From contig DDUU01000013.1 in the NCBI GenBank assembly GCA_002344965.1, positions 1 through 57,710 on the forward strand: a stretch of DNA of 57,710 nt, read 5' to 3'. The stretch's first letter is position 1. Each line of letters opens with the position of its first letter. The stretch comes from Candidatus Tepidiaquacellales bacterium UBA2330. GTDB lineage: Bacteria; Bacteroidota; Ignavibacteria; Tepidaquicellales; Tepidaquicellaceae. Positions 54,292-57,710 of the stretch are shown here, one piece after another. The position numbers were made by a program, and so were the translations under genes. Below the pieces are notes generated by a model. The model was not told the DNA's origin, ran no database searches, and saw nothing but the letters and a program-made list of their open reading frames with translations.

Positions 54292-55053
54292 TTAAAAAAA
54301 TAAATTAAAAAAATCACTGATACCTATGCCGTAAATTTCTTTTGAAGATCTGAGCACTGAAATTCCGTCTATGAAAAGCATTACTAACCAGTGAAGAATC
54401 CAGCAATAGAGGAATGATCCGCTTCTGAGTGCCTGTATGCCGAGTATTATACCGGCAAAGATCGAAGCAAATAATTCTATTTCCGGTTTTCCCTTATGTA
54501 AAATAAAAAACGGGATCATCTGAATGAATATTGAATAGTAACCGAATTTTGATCTTAGTCCGAAAAGCATATATCCTCGCCAGAGAAACTCCCATCCGAG
54601 CATATATATTAAAATACAAAATTCATAAAACACAAAATTCCCGAAACTTTCCTTAACTCTTGCTCCGCCCTGTGGATAAGCTGATGCAAAGACAGGAGTT
54701 GCTGAAACTATCCAAACTGTTATCAGCATAACAACAAGAAATATTCCGGATGTAATAAATCCGAATTTTTTATCTCCCCACGTAAATCCGTAATCCTTTA
54801 GCTTTTCTTTAAACAAAAACTTAACCGCAAGAACCGGCAAAACAAACATTAGTAATCCGTCAGTCAGAAACCAGTAAACTCTTGAAAGAAACTTATCCTT
54901 TCCGAAATTCTGATAATAAAAATTCGGAGATGCAAACTCCATTGACAGAAATATAATTATCGATACTGACAGAAAAATAAATGTTACTTTAAAATCAAGT
55001 TTTTTTATTTCAATGATCAGTTCACGTATTTCATTCTTCAGGTATGGGATCAA
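54292..55053 (-). CDS. CPBP family membrane protease-like protein
   Basis: 253 residues with about seven membrane segments. The family motifs are GWEFLWRGYM (about 145-155), FFILHKGKPE and the late ILHWLVMLFID, positioned as in CAAX-processing/bacteriocin-type (CPBP) glutamic proteases. The usual EExxxR motif reads WExxxR: the first Glu is Trp, while the second Glu, the Arg and the histidine motifs remain. So it may still be active as a related subfamily, or act in another way. Start is TTG inside a TTGA overlap with the upstream YbbR-type gene. Confidence 0.82.
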   Translation of the reverse strand: MIPYLKNEIRELIIEIKKLDFKVTFIFLSVSIIIFLSMEFASPNFYYQNFGKDKFLSRVYWFLTDGLLMFVLPVLAVKFLFKEKLKDYGFTWGDKKFGFITSGIFLVVMLITVWIVSATPVFASAYPQGGARVKESFGNFVFYEFCILIYMLGWEFLWRGYMLFGLRSKFGYYSIFIQMIPFFILHKGKPEIELFASIFAGIILGIQALRSGSFLYCWILHWLVMLFIDGISVLRSSKEIYGIGISDFFNLFF

Positions 55054-55973
55054 TTCTGCTGTTTTTTCTTGATAATATACTGAAGTTTCTGGGGTTCGGA
55101 TTTAAGCAAACTGGTATTATCAGGCAGCTTAATTTCAGGGATTACGAAACCGAGAGTATCTTCCTCAATATTCTGATATTCTACATTTATAATAATTTCA
55201 CCGGCAGTAGTCCGTGCAAGCTCATCCACGCCGCCTCTTAACGACACATTAATTTTTGGCGGGATAAGCAGAACTTCCTTATCTTCAGGTAAATTCAAAA
55301 TTACTACTTCAACGTCTTCAAAATTTTTCTCAGCAGAAAGCTGAACTTTAATATAATATTCAATCACCGGATTTTCAATTTTCAGAAGATTATGCAGCGT
55401 ATCTTTCAGGCCGATCACACCGCTAAGATCTGTATTCACATTATTAAAAATTCTGGTCTCTGTAGGAATGGATTTGATCCTGTTCAGAACATAAGAAGCG
55501 CCTTGTATTGAAACTGAATCAGGATTTAATTCAGGTTTTCCTACTATACTGTATCCTTCTTTAAGATTTACGATTATATTATTTTTTACCGGTACTCTCT
55601 TTTCGGAAACTTTATCAAAACTTATCTGAATGGTATCAGGATTAATTTCAAGAACGGAAATGTCTGACTGAAGCTTTAACCTTTCATTAACAAACTGCTC
55701 GGTAATTATCCTTGTATCCTTTTTGATTTTCGTAATGTCAATATTATATGCAAGATCTTCCGAGATCAGAATATTCATCAGATTCCAGCCTTTACCTCTT
55801 AGCTTTACATCTATTGAATTGGGTATCTCTTCTGCCAGTGCCTGTGATTTTGAAGATGTGACATTAACAGGGATTGAAAGATCAATTGAGAAACTCTGGT
55901 TAAGATTTATATACATCCACAGTATGAGAGCAAATATAAAAGCGATAATAATTATACCGATATTCTTTTTCAT
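55050..55973 (-). CDS. YbbR/CdaR-like protein
   Basis: 307 residues. One N-terminal membrane helix (6-20) with IALILWMYINLNQSFSIDLSIPV, the usual start of CdaR/YbbR, then three YbbR-type beta domains with ...VNVTSS..., KVSEKRVPVKNNI and NLPEDKEVLLIPPKINVSLRGG. CdaR regulates the diadenylate cyclase CdaA, which is not in the window. The stop overlaps the CPBP start. It follows the GWxTD gene after 8 bp. Confidence 0.8.
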   Translation of the reverse strand: MKKNIGIIIIAFIFALILWMYINLNQSFSIDLSIPVNVTSSKSQALAEEIPNSIDVKLRGKGWNLMNILISEDLAYNIDITKIKKDTRIITEQFVNERLKLQSDISVLEINPDTIQISFDKVSEKRVPVKNNIIVNLKEGYSIVGKPELNPDSVSIQGASYVLNRIKSIPTETRIFNNVNTDLSGVIGLKDTLHNLLKIENPVIEYYIKVQLSAEKNFEDVEVVILNLPEDKEVLLIPPKINVSLRGGVDELARTTAGEIIINVEYQNIEEDTLGFVIPEIKLPDNTSLLKSEPQKLQYIIKKKQQN

Positions 55974-55981
55974 AAAATGGA

Positions 55982-57352
55982 TTATTGTACGAGCTGTGAT
56001 TCCCAGTTATCGTTTCTGAGTTCATTTCTGAATGTACTGTTAACAAGCCAGTAAACATCGGTTCCGGGCTGCAGTTCTATAAACACGCATTCACCGCCGC
56101 CTTCCACTGCATTATATCTCCAGATCTGATAACTTTTTGTTGCCGCCTGGAATGGAAAATTATCAATATCATCCGGCTTGCCGTAGACAATATAAATTCT
56201 TCCTCTGTCAGATTTCCAGCCTTCTTTAAATGACTCTTTGAATTTACTGTCAGCTTCTTTCACTCTCGTGAAATAATCAGATTTAAGTTTAACGTAAGGT
56301 GTACCGGAAGCATATTCTTTTGATTTCCAGAAGAGAAAAAGAAATTTTCTTTTCTCTTCGAGATTTTTCAGATCCTTAAAATTATTGATCTGCTGTGAAG
56401 TCATAATATAAGACATTTTACTGAATTCATCTTCAACATCTTTTGATGATTTTCCGGCAAATTCACTTCTTAGAAAATCATCTGCGTCACCTGTATTCAC
56501 CTGCTCTTTACCAATGTTGAATACATAAAACTTTTTTTCAGTGCTTTTTGTAACGAGTCTGGCAGTATCATTCACAGTAATCTTAAATAAATAAGTTCCG
56601 CTGGTCAGACTGTCTATGCTGATCTTTCCGTAATCGACTCTGTCCGGAGAGCTTCTTTCGGCTGATTTAACTTTTGAGATCAGTTCTTCATTATTTACAT
56701 TTAATACTGAATATTTAATCAAATATTTTTCAGAAATATTTTCAGGAAGAAGCCCGTAAATTTCCACATAATAATACATATCGGTCAGATTCATTCCGAA
56801 AAGTCCGGAAGGATTTGGGATAACATCCAGAGTATTTTTATAAAATATACTTGAGGTATTATCTGATTTTTTTATCATTGTCGAAAGCTCAATGTCACTA
56901 AGAGATAATGAAGAATTCTCTATCGGATTTACATTAATATCAGTTTCTAAAACATCTCTGTTCTCCGGATGATTAAAATCACTGCCGGTAATTTTCAGTT
57001 TGTATTTTCCGGGTTTTAATATATAGTTTATCTGGCCTACTAATTTCTGTGTAGCTGCATTCTTTGAAGTATCCTTTAATAAAGAAGGAGTCTTGTAGGA
57101 ATTTGAAATAATAAATTCATTTGTCGCAATATCAAGTATGTTTATTTCTATCATTGCCGCGCCTTCAAATCCGTTATCACCTGTTTCATGTTTCAGGGAA
57201 TTCTGATTCACCGAATAGTAAAATTCAAGTACTGATGTTTCCCCTTCACCTTTAAAAAGCGCATAGTCAAAATTAAAATATATATCTTTTCCCGCAATAT
57301 TATTAGCGGAAAATATAAATGTTAAAATTAATATTCTCAGGACTGCTTTCAT
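55982..57352 (-). CDS. GWxTD-type domain protein
   Basis: 456 residues when started at the ATG at 57350-57352; this start begins with a signal peptide (MKAVLRILILTFIFSANNIAG). An earlier in-frame TTG at 57364 would add MNNY and is less likely. The C-terminal 130 residues hold the diagnostic FLFLFWKSKE, FKEGWKSDRGRIYIVYGKPDDI and the closing ELQPGTDVYWLV, where GWKSD takes the place of GWxTD. The rest is beta-rich. GWxTD proteins are secreted or periplasmic proteins of Ignavibacteria, Acidobacteria and allies with no known biochemical function. First gene of the five-gene minus run to lptB. Confidence 0.85.
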   Translation of the reverse strand: MKAVLRILILTFIFSANNIAGKDIYFNFDYALFKGEGETSVLEFYYSVNQNSLKHETGDNGFEGAAMIEINILDIATNEFIISNSYKTPSLLKDTSKNAATQKLVGQINYILKPGKYKLKITGSDFNHPENRDVLETDINVNPIENSSLSLSDIELSTMIKKSDNTSSIFYKNTLDVIPNPSGLFGMNLTDMYYYVEIYGLLPENISEKYLIKYSVLNVNNEELISKVKSAERSSPDRVDYGKISIDSLTSGTYLFKITVNDTARLVTKSTEKKFYVFNIGKEQVNTGDADDFLRSEFAGKSSKDVEDEFSKMSYIMTSQQINNFKDLKNLEEKRKFLFLFWKSKEYASGTPYVKLKSDYFTRVKEADSKFKESFKEGWKSDRGRIYIVYGKPDDIDNFPFQAATKSYQIWRYNAVEGGGECVFIELQPGTDVYWLVNSTFRNELRNDNWESQLVQ

Positions 57353-57480
57353 ATAATTATTCAAAGAATTTAAAATTTATAGGTGATTAAATATATTGAT
57401 TACCTTTGTTTAATGAAATTAATTTAATAATCTGATTTCAAAAACATTAAATTGTTTTGTATTAATCTTAATACAAAAAA

Positions 57481-57518
57481 CCCTCAATGAGATACAACTT
57501 CTTATATTTCTCTGAGGG
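57481..57518 (-). terminator. Intrinsic terminator of the truncated minus-strand gene at 57554
   Basis: Arms ccctca and tgaggg, with a further gaga/tctc after a 2-base bulge, form the stem. Reading the minus strand, the stem is followed by six T. It lies 36 bp past the stop. Confidence 0.78.
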
Positions 57519-57553
57519 CTGTAAATTTACAATTATGAAAAAAAAATCTTAAC

Positions 57554-57710
57554 TTATCTTATAAGCATCATTTTCTTTGTTTCCTTAAAATCTCCTGCAA
57601 GTAAAGTATAGAAATAGATACCGCTGCTCAGGTCGTTTCCGGTAAACGTAACTTCTTTTGTTCCCGGAGTTACAACTTCATTGTTAACCAATGTTGCAAC
57701 TTCCTGTCCG
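57554..57710 (-). CDS. C-terminal end of a secreted type IX cargo, partial
   Basis: The frame is open from the window edge to a stop at 57554-57556. The product ends GQEVATLVNNEVVTPGTKEV, then a short TFTGNDLSSGIYFYTLLAGD and finally KKMMLIR. That is the last part of a type-A Por sorting domain, which has the same VxxLV...GIYFYKL...KxMxL pattern as the complete proteins in this window. The ectodomain is outside the window. Confidence 0.82.
   Translation of the reverse strand, partial: GQEVATLVNNEVVTPGTKEVTFTGNDLSSGIYFYTLLAGDFKETKKMMLIR

Noticed and set aside
57353..57364. TTG start four codons before the GWxTD protein's ATG
   Set aside because: The ATG at 57352 begins a cleaner signal peptide; the extra four residues add nothing conserved.
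57401..57408. TAnnTTTG-type box on the plus strand (tacctttg)
   Set aside because: It has no TTG at the right distance and points at no plus-strand gene.

Overview
The window looks like a chromosomal segment of a free-living Gram-negative bacterium of the Bacteroidota/Chlorobi assemblage, most probably an Ignavibacteria-type lineage. Grounds: several secreted proteins end in the type-A Por (type IX secretion) sorting domain with the motif YQNYPNPFN; a GWxTD-type protein is present; YCF48-like propeller repeats occur; the sequence is AT-rich; and LptB plus a TolC-RND pump imply an outer membrane. No rRNA operon, CRISPR array, prophage, transposase or plasmid function was seen.

Layout. 1-165: 5' part of a secreted propeller protein (minus). 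642-1337: a PPP-type metallophosphatase. 1409-7734: a tight plus-strand run of DCC thiol-oxidoreductase, metG, folP, a copper P1B-ATPase and a methyltransferase, the last four joined by stop/start overlaps. 7721-12261: minus-strand glycan/membrane cluster (GT2, sugar epimerase, GT-C-like protein, polytopic protein). 12262-12744: a GC-richer, hairpin-rich segment with no convincing gene. 12745-14871: a large type IX-exported propeller protein built from two similar halves. 15063-19592: glutamate-type dehydrogenase, peptidase T, Rieske oxygenase, small methyltransferase-like membrane protein. 19629-22471: TsdA-like dihaem cytochrome (minus), then an ECF sigma factor and a membrane-anchored partner. 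22722-29405: TetR regulator, TolC, periplasmic adaptor, RND pump and a VOC protein. 29548-35691: three secreted proteins (minus). 36128-41321: secD, secF, STAS, purA, ASCH. 41344-44296 (minus): DoxX, a small protein, tRNA-Cys, tRNA-Gly, a small membrane protein, gapA. 44426-52765 (plus): DinB-like, efp, accB, accC, a membrane protein, an SDR/enoyl reductase, a 1133-residue tubulin/FtsZ-like protein and an FmdB zinc ribbon. 52790-57352 (minus): GWxTD protein, YbbR/CdaR-like, CPBP protease-like, pdxJ and lptB. 57554-57710: C-terminal end of another type IX cargo.

How it works together. Most of the window is housekeeping: translation (metG, efp, two tRNAs), folate, purine and vitamin B6 synthesis, fatty-acid initiation (accB, accC, putative enoyl reductase), protein export (secDF) and envelope building (lptB, glycosyltransferases). 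Accessory functions are copper export, a locally regulated RND pump, a secreted-protein set addressed to type IX secretion (whose machinery is not in the window) and an ECF sigma/membrane partner pair. The least explained items are the giant tubulin-like protein with a C-terminal SHOCT-like segment at the end of the efp-acc operon, the two structured intergenic segments near 12.5 and 42.0 kb, and a 15-bp perfect dyad at 42435-42468. TTG start codons are unusually common, and two gene junctions use a TTGA overlap.
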